Assembly (NCBI RefSeq): GCF_000336675.1
Contig: NZ_AOMB01000032.1
Span: 62,001-126,000 of the forward strand
Source: Halococcus hamelinensis 100A6
GTDB lineage: Archaea > Halobacteriota > Halobacteria > Halobacteriales > Halococcaceae
Direction: 5' to 3'
DNA length: 64,000 bases
A program made the translations under genes and the position numbers. The notes under the pieces are model-generated. The model saw only the letters and a program-made list of their open reading frames with translations. It searched no databases and was not told the DNA's origin. Positions 53,119 through 61,833 of this stretch are shown here, piece by piece (position 1 is the first letter of the stretch; each line of letters starts with the position of its first letter).

Positions 53119-54945
53119 ATGGATCCGGTAGCGGACAATCCGCTTCGAACGCGGGACGACTTCCAGCGCGCGGTCGGACAGCTCTTCGAGCCGCTGTCCG
53201 CACACTTCAGCCCGGGAAAGGCCCGGGTTCGGCCGATGGCCTCCGGCGCTCACTTCCCCGACGTCGCGGCGGAATTGGAGGGGTTCGCCCGACCTCTCTG
53301 GGGGATCGTTCCTCTGGGTGCCCAGGGCGAGTTCGATCGATGGGAGCTGTTTCGGGAGGGACTGGTCAACGGTACCGACCCCTCTCACGAGGAATACTGG
53401 GGGACGGCGGGGGACCACTCACAGAAGCACGTCGAGATGGCGGCGATAGGCGTCGGGCTCGCACTCACGCCCGAGCACCTCTGGGAGCCGCTCTCCGAGG
53501 TCGAACGGGACCGGCTCGTCGCGTGGCTGAACCAGATCAACGACGCCGAACTCCCCGACTGCAACTGGCTGTTCTTCCGGGTCATGGTGAACGTGGGGCT
53601 CCGGTCGGTCGGGGCGCGACACGACTGGGAACGCACGCAGGACTCGCTCGACCGACTCGAATCGTTCTATCGCGGGGACGGCTGGTACACCGACGGGCCG
53701 GCATCGGACCGGAGCCCCGTCGATTACTACCTCCCGTGGGCCATGCACTTCTACGGGCTCGTCTACGCGACCGTCGCCGGCGAGGCGGACCCGGAGCGAG
53801 CGGAGCGGTTCCGGGCCCGCGCCGAGACGTTCGCCAGCCATCACGTCCACTGGTTCGCGGAGGACGGGCGGGCGCTCCCGTACGGTCGGAGCCTGACCTA
53901 CCGCTTCGCGCAGGCGTCGTTCTGGGGTGGGCTCGCGTTCGCCGGGCTCGACCCGCTCCCCTGGGGCGTCATTCGAGGGCTGTGGGCACGGAACGTCAGG
54001 TGGTGGCTCGACCAGCCGATATTCACCGACGGCGGGTTGCTCTCGGTCGGCTATCGGTACCCGAGCATCAAGATGTCCGAGGACTACAACTCCCCGAACT
54101 CGCCGTACTGGGCGATGAAGGCCTTCTTCCCGCTCGCGCTGTCCGCCGACCATCCGTTCTGGCAGGCGGCCGAAGAACCCCTGCCGGACCTTCCGACCCG
54201 AATCGTGCAGCCGGAAGCGGGGAAGGTCATCTGTCGGGCCGACGACCACCTGTTCGCGCTCTCGCTCCCACAGGACAGCACCCACGGACGGGAGAAGTAC
54301 ACCAAGTTCGCGTACTCGACCGAGTTCGGCTTCTCCGTCGCCGGGCGGTCCCCGGGCCCGGGACGGGCGGGTCACGACAGCGCGCTCGCGCTCAGCCTGG
54401 ACGGCGACCAGTTCAAGACCCCGGGGTCGCTGACGGCGACCGAGATGGAAGGCACGACAGTCGTCTCCCGGTGGGAGCCGTGGAACGGCGTCCGCGTGGA
54501 TTCGTGGGTCGCGCCGGCGCTCCCCTCGCACGTCCGGCTCCACCGGCTGGTTTCGGACCGGACGATACACACCGAGGAGGGCGGGTTCGCCCTCGACCGG
54601 ACGGGCGACGACGGGACCGAGTTCACCCACGAAACGGGGGACGGGACCGCGCTCGCTCGCTATCCGAACGGCATGAGCGCCATCGCGAGCCTCGGGACCG
54701 ACCGGTCGGCCACGGTCATCGACGGCGAACCGAACACGAACCTGCATCACTCGCGAACCGTCGTACCGACGTTGCGGGAGACCTACGAACCGGGCGAACA
54801 CTGGTTCGGGTCGGCGGTCCGGGCCAGTCCCGACCGTGAGGCCGCCTGGGAGCGAGGGATGACGGCCGTCCCGACGGAAGCGGGGATCGCAGTCGAGACC
54901 GCCGACGGCGAGCGGCTCCTCGACCCGTCGAACGGGGCGGAGTAG
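53119..54945 (+). CDS. DUF2264 carbohydrate-active protein (possible GH154 beta-glucuronidase)
   Basis: A 608-residue protein matching DUF2264. The first 370 residues form a helical barrel (FEGFARPLWG-like element ELEGFARPLWGIVPLG near 53, PDCNWLFFRVMVNVGLRSVG near 150, YTDGPASDRSPVDYYLPWAM near 191). The second part is a beta-sandwich (about 400-600). From memory, DUF2264 proteins overlap CAZy family GH154, which includes beta-glucuronidases from arabinogalactan loci; this was not checked. In many genomes the gene accompanies pectin or arabinogalactan degradation. It has no signal peptide. It sits between the GH88 and LarA-like genes, each with its own TATA box. Confidence 0.85.
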   Translation: MDPVADNPLRTRDDFQRAVGQLFEPLSAHFSPGKARVRPMASGAHFPDVAAELEGFARPLWGIVPLGAQGEFDRWELFREGLVNGTDPSHEEYWGTAGDHSQKHVEMAAIGVGLALTPEHLWEPLSEVERDRLVAWLNQINDAELPDCNWLFFRVMVNVGLRSVGARHDWERTQDSLDRLESFYRGDGWYTDGPASDRSPVDYYLPWAMHFYGLVYATVAGEADPERAERFRARAETFASHHVHWFAEDGRALPYGRSLTYRFAQASFWGGLAFAGLDPLPWGVIRGLWARNVRWWLDQPIFTDGGLLSVGYRYPSIKMSEDYNSPNSPYWAMKAFFPLALSADHPFWQAAEEPLPDLPTRIVQPEAGKVICRADDHLFALSLPQDSTHGREKYTKFAYSTEFGFSVAGRSPGPGRAGHDSALALSLDGDQFKTPGSLTATEMEGTTVVSRWEPWNGVRVDSWVAPALPSHVRLHRLVSDRTIHTEEGGFALDRTGDDGTEFTHETGDGTALARYPNGMSAIASLGTDRSATVIDGEPNTNLHHSRTVVPTLRETYEPGEHWFGSAVRASPDREAAWERGMTAVPTEAGIAVETADGERLLDPSNGAE

Positions 54946-55007
54946 GGTTCTCAGGGCCGCCATAGTCCGAAGTGCGGCGAGGGACTGATGCACGGTCGGC
55001 ACGGTCA

Positions 55008-55018
55008 GGTTTATTATC
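55008..55018 (+). promoter_or_regulatory. TATA box of the DUF2088 gene
   Basis: GGTTTATTATC is centred 27 bp before the ATG at 55040. Confidence 0.55.
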
Positions 55019-55039
55019 GAACTCCCTGATGGATCGGGT

Positions 55040-56380
55040 ATGGACACAGACGAGGCCGCACGCGCGCTGGCCGTCCCGGAGGACGTCGTGATAGACGCCT
55101 GTGACGACCCGCCGCTCCCCGAGATGGGGGTCATCGAACAGCGATGGGAGAGCGAGTCGATTCGAACTGACTCGATCGGCGACCACGCCGCGCGGGCGGT
55201 GGACTCGCTCCCGTTCGAGGACGTCCCCGACGGCGGCGAGATCGCGCTCGGCGTCGGGAGCCGGGGTATCGCGAACCTCCCGGCGATCGTCGCCGGGGTG
55301 GTCGAGGCCGTGGACGAACGGGGGTACGAGCCGTTCGTCTTCCCAGCGATGGGGAGTCACGGCGGTGCCACCGGCGAGGGACAGCGGGCGATGCTCGAGG
55401 ACCTCGGCGTGACGGAGTCGGCGGTCGGCTGTGCGATCCGATCCGAGATGGACGTCGTCGAGGTCGGTCGGACCGCGGACCGCGACGTTCCCGTGGTCGC
55501 CGACGCGAACGCCGCCGCCGCGGACGGCATCATCCCGGTCAACCGGGTCAAGCCCCACACCGACTTCGACGGGACGGTCGAGAGCGGGCTCTCGAAGATG
55601 CTGGTCATCGGGATGGGCAAACAGCGCGGCGCGAAGATCGCCCACGAGTGGGCCGTCGACTGGTCGTTCCGGGAGATGATCCCCGAGATCACGAACCAGC
55701 TCCTCGTGACCCTCCCGGTCGTCGGCGGCGTCGCGGTCGTCGAGGACCAGTACGACGAGACGGCGCTCGTCGAGGGCGTCCCGCCGAGCGGTTTCCTGCA
55801 TCGGGAAGAGGAGCTGCTGGAGCGAGCCTACGACCTGCTGCCGAAGCTACCGTTCGACTCGCTGGACGTCGTCGTCTTCGACCGACAGGGCAAGGACATC
55901 AGCGGGCAGGGGATCGACACCAACGTGATCGGTCGCCGGCCGTTCGCGATAAACGAGCCGGAACCCGAGCGGCCGGAGATCAAGCGGATCTACGTGCGTG
56001 ACTTCACCGAGACGACCCACGGCAACGCGATGGGTATCGGGTCGGCCGACGTCGTCCACCGGGACATCGCGGCGAAACTCGACGCCTCGACGACGCTCAT
56101 CAACGCGCTGACCGCGAGCACGATCCGCGGCGTTCGGCTGCCGCCGGTCGTCGAGACGGACCACGCGGGGCTGGTGGCCGCGCTGTCGACGATCGGGGTC
56201 GTCGACACCGAGACGGTGCGCGTCGTTCGAGCGCCCGATACGATGCATCTCCACCGGCTCTACGCCTCGACGAGGCTGGTGGAGCTGGCGCGCGACCGCG
56301 ACGACCTGCGGGTGGTCGAGGAGCCCTCGCCCATCGAGTTCGCGGACGGGGAGTTCGCGGCCCCGTCGCTGGACACGTAG
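55040..56380 (+). CDS. DUF2088 / LarA-like nickel-dependent racemase family protein
   Basis: A 446-residue homologue of lactate racemase LarA. The cofactor-site layout is recognisable: FPAMGSHGGATGEGQ near 106-120, VKPHTDFDGTVESGLSKMLV near 170-189 (His and Lys) and KQRGAKIAHEWAV near 194-206 (second His), corresponding to the LarA residues that hold the nickel-pincer nucleotide and do the hydride transfer. Relatives racemise or epimerise 2-hydroxy acids, including sugar acids. In this locus it may epimerise an aldonate or uronate product. LarB, LarC and LarE, which make the cofactor, are not in the window. Family sure; reaction inferred. Confidence 0.87.
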   Translation: MDTDEAARALAVPEDVVIDACDDPPLPEMGVIEQRWESESIRTDSIGDHAARAVDSLPFEDVPDGGEIALGVGSRGIANLPAIVAGVVEAVDERGYEPFVFPAMGSHGGATGEGQRAMLEDLGVTESAVGCAIRSEMDVVEVGRTADRDVPVVADANAAAADGIIPVNRVKPHTDFDGTVESGLSKMLVIGMGKQRGAKIAHEWAVDWSFREMIPEITNQLLVTLPVVGGVAVVEDQYDETALVEGVPPSGFLHREEELLERAYDLLPKLPFDSLDVVVFDRQGKDISGQGIDTNVIGRRPFAINEPEPERPEIKRIYVRDFTETTHGNAMGIGSADVVHRDIAAKLDASTTLINALTASTIRGVRLPPVVETDHAGLVAALSTIGVVDTETVRVVRAPDTMHLHRLYASTRLVELARDRDDLRVVEEPSPIEFADGEFAAPSLDT

Positions 56381-56404
56381 CCACGTGCGGGCCGTCCCGT
56401 ACTC

Positions 56405-56417
56405 AAACATTTATTAC
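56405..56417 (+). promoter_or_regulatory. Promoter-like 13-mer shared with the importer operon
   Basis: AAACATTTATTAC is identical to the promoter element of the importer operon at 39424-39436 (minus strand). It would start transcription near 56440, about 87 nt ahead of the Gfo/Idh ATG at 56527, so this message would have a leader unlike its neighbours. Confidence 0.5.
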
Positions 56418-56526
56418 AGATGAGGGAGGATCGAAGACGTGCCTTGCCGTTCGCACCGTGCGGACGGAGAACAGGGTCCCGCCACACCATGCAAACCCAC
56501 CAACCGAAACCGGAATTCGAGTATCT

Positions 56527-57624
56527 ATGACGTACACCGCAGGAATCATCGGCACCGGAGGCATCGCCGGGATGGGGATCCTCGGGATGCACGACGAGGA
56601 CGTGATCGGCACCGAGCGGATCGAGGCGAGCCACGCCGGCGGCTACGAACGCACGGAGGAGGTCGAACTCGTCGCAGTCGCCGACATCGACGAGGAGAAC
56701 CTCGCCACGTTCGGCGACGCGTGGGACCTCTCGTCCGACCAGCAGTACCTCGGCCACGAGGCCATGCTGGCGGCCGAGGACCTCGACGTCGTCTCCGTCT
56801 GTACGCCCTCGTACCTCCACCACCGACACACGGTCGACGCCGCGCGGTCCGCCGCGAACCCCGACGTGGTCTGGTGTGAGAAGCCGATCGCCTCCCAGGT
56901 CAACGAGGCCGAGGAGATGGTCGAGGTCTGCGAGGAAACGGGAACGGAGCTGGTGATCAACCATTCCTTCCGATTCACGAACAAGCTCCAGCGGCTCCGC
57001 GACCTCGTTCGCAAGCGAAACCTGCTCGGCGACGTCAAATCGGTGAGCACGCAGTACCGGATGGAGCTCATGCGCAACTCGACGCACGTCCTCGATACGC
57101 TGGTCTATCTCCTCGATACCCGGGCCGAACACGTCAGCGGCTACATCACCGGGGAGAACGAGGCGGTCGATTCGCTCGACACGATGCTCGACGTCGACGA
57201 CGCCGGCGGCGGCGGTCACGTCGTCATGGACGACGGTTCGTTCGTGACGGTCGACTGTACGATCCCCCGGGACGTCTCCTCGATGACGCTGAACTTCATC
57301 GGGACCGAGGGGAAGCTCTACATGAACAACGACGACGGCGTCTGGCGGTACTGGTCGCTCGAGGACGGCGAGCACGTCGAACGGCCGCTCCCGGGCATCG
57401 AGGGGGCGTGGACCTGGGAGGACGACTACAGGCGTTCGTTCGCGAACGCGGCCGTCCACGTGCAGGACATCCTCAACGGCGAGCAGGAGAACCTCTCACC
57501 CGGAACCGACGCCACCCGGTCGCTGGAGATCATCGTCGGCTTCTACCTCTCACACTACACCGGGTCGACGGTCGACGTCCCCCTCGCCCAGCCGCTCCGC
57601 GCGGTCCCGATAACGTCCTGGTAA
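56527..57624 (+). CDS. Gfo/Idh/MocA-family oxidoreductase
   Basis: A 365-residue NAD(P)-dependent dehydrogenase. The Rossmann start is GIIGTGGIAGMGILGM at 6-21. The family motif EKPIA near 118-122 (Lys catalytic) is present, and ELVINHSFRFTNKLQRLRDL near 139 opens the alpha/beta domain. These enzymes oxidise or reduce sugars, sugar acids and inositols. The ATG at 56527 is chosen because the NAD strand follows immediately; a GTG at 56458 would add 23 unconvincing residues. It follows the DUF2088 gene in the same direction and probably acts in the same sugar-acid route. Confidence 0.92.
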   Translation: MTYTAGIIGTGGIAGMGILGMHDEDVIGTERIEASHAGGYERTEEVELVAVADIDEENLATFGDAWDLSSDQQYLGHEAMLAAEDLDVVSVCTPSYLHHRHTVDAARSAANPDVVWCEKPIASQVNEAEEMVEVCEETGTELVINHSFRFTNKLQRLRDLVRKRNLLGDVKSVSTQYRMELMRNSTHVLDTLVYLLDTRAEHVSGYITGENEAVDSLDTMLDVDDAGGGGHVVMDDGSFVTVDCTIPRDVSSMTLNFIGTEGKLYMNNDDGVWRYWSLEDGEHVERPLPGIEGAWTWEDDYRRSFANAAVHVQDILNGEQENLSPGTDATRSLEIIVGFYLSHYTGSTVDVPLAQPLRAVPITSW

Positions 57625-57693
57625 GCCGTTCGAAGCTCCGATCGGGGTAAAAACGTAAGATGTCGATTCCGTCGTTTCTCCGCGCTCGCCGAC

Positions 57694-58500
57694 TCAGGCG
57701 TCGAGCCACGGCGCGCCGTCGCGTTCGACGTACCGCTCGGTCCGATCGATCGCCCGGATCCGCTCGATGTCCTCCTCGCTCAGTTCGAGGTCGAGCGCAT
57801 CGAAGTTGTCCCGAACGTGTTCCTCGCTCGTCGCCTTCGGGATCACGCTCACCGCCTCCTTCGAGAGGAGCCACGCGAGGCTGACCTGCGACGGGCTCAC
57901 GTCGTGTTTCTCGGCGACCTCGACGACTTCGGGGATGTCGAAGACGTCCCCGCGAGCGAGTGGTGAGTACGCGACGTGGTGGTACTCGTGTCGCTGTGCA
58001 TGGTCGACGAGTTCGTCCTGCGGGAGCAGCGGGTGGGTCTCGACCTGATGGGCGAACAGCGGGGCGTCGAGGTGGTCCATCGCCTCGTCGAGCAGTTCCG
58101 TGCTGAAGTTACAGACCCCGACGTGGTCGATCAGTCCCCGGTCGACGAGCTCGTCGAACGCCGGCATCGTCTCGGCCGCCTCGTAGTTGCCGACCGGCCA
58201 GTGGACGTACAAGAGATCGAGGGAGTCGAGACCAAGCCGATCGAGCGTGACTTCGAGCCCCTCGATCACCTGGTCGTGGGACAGGCCGAACTTATCGGCG
58301 TGGACCTTCGACCCGACGAACACCTCGTCTCGGGGAACGTCGGCGGCGTCGATGCCCTCCCCGACGGCCTCCTCGTTGCCGTAGTACTGTGCGGTGTCGA
58401 TGTGACGATAGCCGACGTCGAGCGCCGTCCGCACGCTCTCGGCACAGGTCTCCGAATCCGTGTTCTGCCACGTCCCCAGTCCGATCTCCGGCAGGTGCAT
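57694..58500 (-). CDS. Aldo/keto reductase
   Basis: A 268-residue NADPH-dependent reductase of the AKR superfamily. The catalytic tetrad is visible: Asp and Tyr in HIDTAQYYGNE near 33-43, Lys in FVGSKVHAD near 61-69 and His in LLYVHWPVG near 97-105. The C-terminal VSVIPKATSEEHVRDNFDAL is the cofactor-binding segment. The ATG at 58500 is preferred because the minus-strand TATA box at 58524-58529 is 27 bp upstream; a second ATG at 58515 would add five residues and lie too close to that TATA. It is divergent from the second sugar importer operon. May reduce a released aldose or keto sugar. Confidence 0.9.
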   Translation of the reverse strand: MHLPEIGLGTWQNTDSETCAESVRTALDVGYRHIDTAQYYGNEEAVGEGIDAADVPRDEVFVGSKVHADKFGLSHDQVIEGLEVTLDRLGLDSLDLLYVHWPVGNYEAAETMPAFDELVDRGLIDHVGVCNFSTELLDEAMDHLDAPLFAHQVETHPLLPQDELVDHAQRHEYHHVAYSPLARGDVFDIPEVVEVAEKHDVSPSQVSLAWLLSKEAVSVIPKATSEEHVRDNFDALDLELSEEDIERIRAIDRTERYVERDGAPWLDA

Positions 58501-58523
58501 GCACGTAGGTGCCATCCATCCTC

Positions 58524-58590
58524 ATATATCTCTTTGGATCGCCCGCATCGGGGGCGCTCACCGACGCCCACAAGGGAAAATTATTTATAG
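58524..58590. promoter_or_regulatory. Divergent promoters of the AKR and second importer
   Basis: ATATAT at 58524-58529 serves the aldo/keto reductase on the minus strand. TTATTTATAG at 58581-58590 serves the binding-protein gene at 58617 on the plus strand (about 32 bp spacing). The 50 bp between them could hold a common operator. Confidence 0.5.
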
Positions 58591-58616
58591 TTACATAGGA
58601 AACGCTCTTGGTAGGC

Positions 58617-59993
58617 ATGGCGAGCCCTCACAAACAGCGTGGACGCAGAGAGATGTTGGCACTCCTCGGGAGTCTCGGGATCACCGGTGCCGCGGGCTGT
58701 ATCACGACGAACCCGCCCTCCGATTCGTCCGGCGGCGGCAACGGATCCGGTAACGGCTCCGGCGGTGGCAACGCCTCCGGAAACAACAGCGCGGCCAACG
58801 GCTACTCCGGTTCGATGGCCGATTCCTTCAGCTTCTGGGAGATGAGCGGGAGCTGGAATCACCACATGAAGCGGTACCAGGACGAGACCGGGGTGTCGAT
58901 CAACCACACCAACATGGGGTACGACGAGATCATCGACCGGATGCAAACCCGGCTTCTGTCCGGTACCGACGCGCCGGGAGCGGCGCTGGTCGAGTACGCC
59001 TCGCTGAAGCAAGTCGCGAACACCGGTGGACTCCGCGACCTCTCGCCCTGGATCGAGGACGCGAACATCAAGAACAAGTTCCCCTCGTCGATCTGGACGA
59101 CCGCCGGTAGCGGCAACGAGATCTACGAGATCCCGTACGACATCAACCCGACGAGTTTGTTCTACCGGAAGGACGTCTGGGACGAACACGGACTCAATGC
59201 CGATATCGAGACCTGGGACCAGCTCATCGAGGAGGGAAAGAAGCTCCCCGACGATATCGCGCTGCTTTCGCTCCCCTCGGCAGCGATCGACCTCTACTGG
59301 CGGATGCTGTACTGGCAACAGGGTGGACAGGAGTTCGACAAACAGGGACGGCTCGCGTTCGACAACGATACTTCGCTTGGCGTGTTTCGACTGCTCAACC
59401 GACTGGGCGAAGAAGGGCTGACCAACAAAGTCGCCAACTTCAGTCAACAGTGGTTCAGCGGGTTCAGTAATGGGTCGATCACCGGCTACTGCTCGGGCGC
59501 GTGGTTCAACTCGACGCTTCAAGAATCCGTCAAGGACACCGCCGGCAAGTGGCGAGCGATGAAGCTCCCCGCCTTCGAGGAAGGCGGGAATCGTGCCAGC
59601 AACCGTGGCGGGTCCGGCCTCTGCATCCCGAAGCAGGTGAGCGACGACGTCGCCCGTCGCGCCTTCGATTTCGCTCTCAAGACGAACGCCAACGCGGACG
59701 AGATGGCGTGGCTCTTCAAAAACGTCGGGAACTTCCCCGCCTTCGGGCCGGCACACGAGCGTGACGCGTTCAGTCAGGGATTCGATTTCTTCGGTGGACA
59801 GAAGCTCGGCGACCTCTGGGTCGAGCAGCTCCCGGATATCCCGCCGTACCGGTTCACCGTCGACAGTCCGACGGTCATGGACGTCATAAACACACAGCTC
59901 CGCCGGGTCGTCTACGGAAACGCCAGCCCGGAGGCAGCACACGAAAAAGCGGTACAGGAGGCGGCGAAACAGACCGACCGGGACGTCGCATAA
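58617..59993 (+). CDS. Sugar ABC substrate-binding lipoprotein (family 1)
   Basis: A 458-residue extracellular binding protein. The start shows a Tat-like signal (KQRGRREMLALLGSLG) and lipobox (AAGC, Cys28), then a Gly/Ser/Asn-rich linker to about 65. The mature domain begins DSFSFWEMSGSWNHHMKRYQ and contains EIYEIPYDINPTSLFYRKDV near 167-186, the canonical CUT1 hinge segment. It is 16 bases longer in an upstream TTG form, but the ATG at 58617 starts the signal peptide. Its TAA is followed at once by the permease ATG. First gene of a complete four-gene importer operon. Confidence 0.93.
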   Translation: MASPHKQRGRREMLALLGSLGITGAAGCITTNPPSDSSGGGNGSGNGSGGGNASGNNSAANGYSGSMADSFSFWEMSGSWNHHMKRYQDETGVSINHTNMGYDEIIDRMQTRLLSGTDAPGAALVEYASLKQVANTGGLRDLSPWIEDANIKNKFPSSIWTTAGSGNEIYEIPYDINPTSLFYRKDVWDEHGLNADIETWDQLIEEGKKLPDDIALLSLPSAAIDLYWRMLYWQQGGQEFDKQGRLAFDNDTSLGVFRLLNRLGEEGLTNKVANFSQQWFSGFSNGSITGYCSGAWFNSTLQESVKDTAGKWRAMKLPAFEEGGNRASNRGGSGLCIPKQVSDDVARRAFDFALKTNANADEMAWLFKNVGNFPAFGPAHERDAFSQGFDFFGGQKLGDLWVEQLPDIPPYRFTVDSPTVMDVINTQLRRVVYGNASPEAAHEKAVQEAAKQTDRDVA

Positions 59994-60977
59994 ATGAGCT
60001 CGATCGACCGACGAACCGAACTATACGACGAACTCCGGTACAAGCGTCAGCGGTTGAACCGTCTGTTGCCCTCGACGCTAAACCCGCCCTTCGTGCTTTT
60101 GAGCCCGATGCTCATCCTGTTCGCGGTGTTCCTCGCCTTTCCGATCTTCTTCACGCTGGTTCTCTCGTTCTTCGTGTATCAGGGGGTCTCCGCGGAGCCG
60201 CTGTTGGGGATCAACCTCGGTCTCGTATACATCACGATACCACAGGTTCTCGACCTCCAGTTCGTCGGGCTACAGCACTTCGAGCGAATGCTCAGCGATA
60301 GCGTCCTCCACCAGTCCCTGTTCAACACGGTCTACCTGTTCGCCGTCCTGATCCCGACGATGGTGATCATTCCGTTGGGTCTGGCTATCGCACTCAACTC
60401 GGCGCTGATCCGATTCAGGAACACGTTCCGAAGCCTCCTGTTGATCCCCACGGCGGCGAACACGATCGCCTACTCGGTGGTGTTCGTCGCCATCGTCGCC
60501 GAGGGCGGACTGGCGGACAGCCTCTTCGTCCTCATCGGGATCGACCCGATCGCGTGGCTTCAAAACGGGTTCTGGTCCCGGAATCTGATCGCCTTCATGT
60601 CCGTCTGGCGGTGGACGGGCTACAACATGATCATCTTCCTGGCCGGGCTCCAGACCATCTCCGGATCCCTCTACGAGGCGGCGGAGATCGACGGCGCGAC
60701 CAGGCTCCAGAAGTTCCGGTACATCACGATACCACAGCTCCGGCCCGTGCTCCTGTTCATCATCGTCACGAGCACGATCTCGATCTTCAAGAAGTTCGCC
60801 GAGCCACAGATCCTGATCTCCTCGGGCGCACCGCTGGAGGAGACACGGACGATCGTCTACTACATCTACCAGGTCGCGTTCCAGAACCTGGAGTTGGGGT
60901 ACGGCTCCGCACTGACGGTGTTGCTGGTCGTGATCGTAAGCGTCATCTCCCTCATGCAGTTCCGGGTGGGTGACTGA
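59994..60977 (+). CDS. Sugar ABC permease, MalF/UgpA-like
   Basis: A 327-residue CUT1 permease with six or more membrane segments. MLILFAVFLAFPIFFTLVLS near 37-56 is the first conserved helix; a longer periplasmic insertion follows than in the importer at 37167. The EAA loop is LYEAAEIDGATRLQKFRYIT near 226-245. The ATG directly abuts the binding-protein stop, and the gene ends one base before the next permease ATG, so the operon is contiguous. Confidence 0.92.
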   Translation: MSSIDRRTELYDELRYKRQRLNRLLPSTLNPPFVLLSPMLILFAVFLAFPIFFTLVLSFFVYQGVSAEPLLGINLGLVYITIPQVLDLQFVGLQHFERMLSDSVLHQSLFNTVYLFAVLIPTMVIIPLGLAIALNSALIRFRNTFRSLLLIPTAANTIAYSVVFVAIVAEGGLADSLFVLIGIDPIAWLQNGFWSRNLIAFMSVWRWTGYNMIIFLAGLQTISGSLYEAAEIDGATRLQKFRYITIPQLRPVLLFIIVTSTISIFKKFAEPQILISSGAPLEETRTIVYYIYQVAFQNLELGYGSALTVLLVVIVSVISLMQFRVGD

Positions 60978-60978
60978 G

Positions 60979-61827
60979 ATGCACGAGAAAGCCCGCAGCG
61001 AGGCCCTCTGGAAGTTCGGTGGCTACGGCTTCGTGATCGCCGCCACGATGTTCGTCATCGTCCCGATCTACTGGCTCCTCGTCGCGTCGACGCTTCCACA
61101 GACGGAGATCCTCGGCAGCGCGGGCAGCCTCCCGCGATTGCTTCCGGGGACGAACTTCCTCGACAACGCCCAGGCGCTCGCCGGTCGTCAGAACGCAAAC
61201 TACTATCAGAGCGTCATCAACAGCGTTCTGGTCGCCACCGTCTACACCGTGCTCTCGCTGATCCTCTGTTCGATGAGCGGCTTCGCGTTCGCGAAGTACG
61301 AGTTCCGGTTCAAGGAGCCGATATTCCTCGGGATCCTCGGAACACTGATCATCCCGATCAATCTCCTCGTGATCCCGCTGTTCTTGCTGGTCTCGAACGT
61401 CGGGCTCTCGAATACGTTCGCGGCGATCATCCTGCCGTGGGCAGCGTATCCCGTCGGGATCTTCTTCATGCGGCAAACGATGCAATCGATACCCGACTCC
61501 CTCCTGGAGGCCGCCCGGATGGACGGTGCGTCGGAGTTCCAGCTCTACTACCGGGTCGCGCTGCCGACGGTCCGGTCGGGGATGGCCGCGCTGTCGGTCA
61601 TCCTCTTTCTCTTCCAGTGGAACCTCTTCTTGTGGCCGCTGGTGGTCCTCCAGCAGGACAAGTTCACGATCCCGGTGGCGCTCACGACGATCGTGAGCCA
61701 GCAGACGCCGGCGTTCGACCAGCTGATGGTCGCGGCGCTGATAGCGATCGTCCCGATGTTGATCGTGTTCGTGGCGCTCCAGCGCCACTTCGTCAACGGT
61801 ATCCTGGCGGGAGCGGTGAAGGAGTAA
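60979..61827 (+). CDS. Sugar ABC permease, MalG/UgpE-like
   Basis: A 282-residue CUT1 permease. The N-terminal helix is YGFVIAATMFVIVPIYWLLV near 19-38, and the EAA loop is LLEAARMDGASEFQLYYRVA near 178-197. NLFLWPLVVLQQDKFTIPVA near 220 is the conserved penultimate region. The ATG at 60979 begins one base after the previous stop; a GTG at 60970 is possible but would overlap that gene. Pairs with the permease just upstream. Confidence 0.92.
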   Translation: MHEKARSEALWKFGGYGFVIAATMFVIVPIYWLLVASTLPQTEILGSAGSLPRLLPGTNFLDNAQALAGRQNANYYQSVINSVLVATVYTVLSLILCSMSGFAFAKYEFRFKEPIFLGILGTLIIPINLLVIPLFLLVSNVGLSNTFAAIILPWAAYPVGIFFMRQTMQSIPDSLLEAARMDGASEFQLYYRVALPTVRSGMAALSVILFLFQWNLFLWPLVVLQQDKFTIPVALTTIVSQQTPAFDQLMVAALIAIVPMLIVFVALQRHFVNGILAGAVKE

Positions 61828-61833
61828 CAGAGT

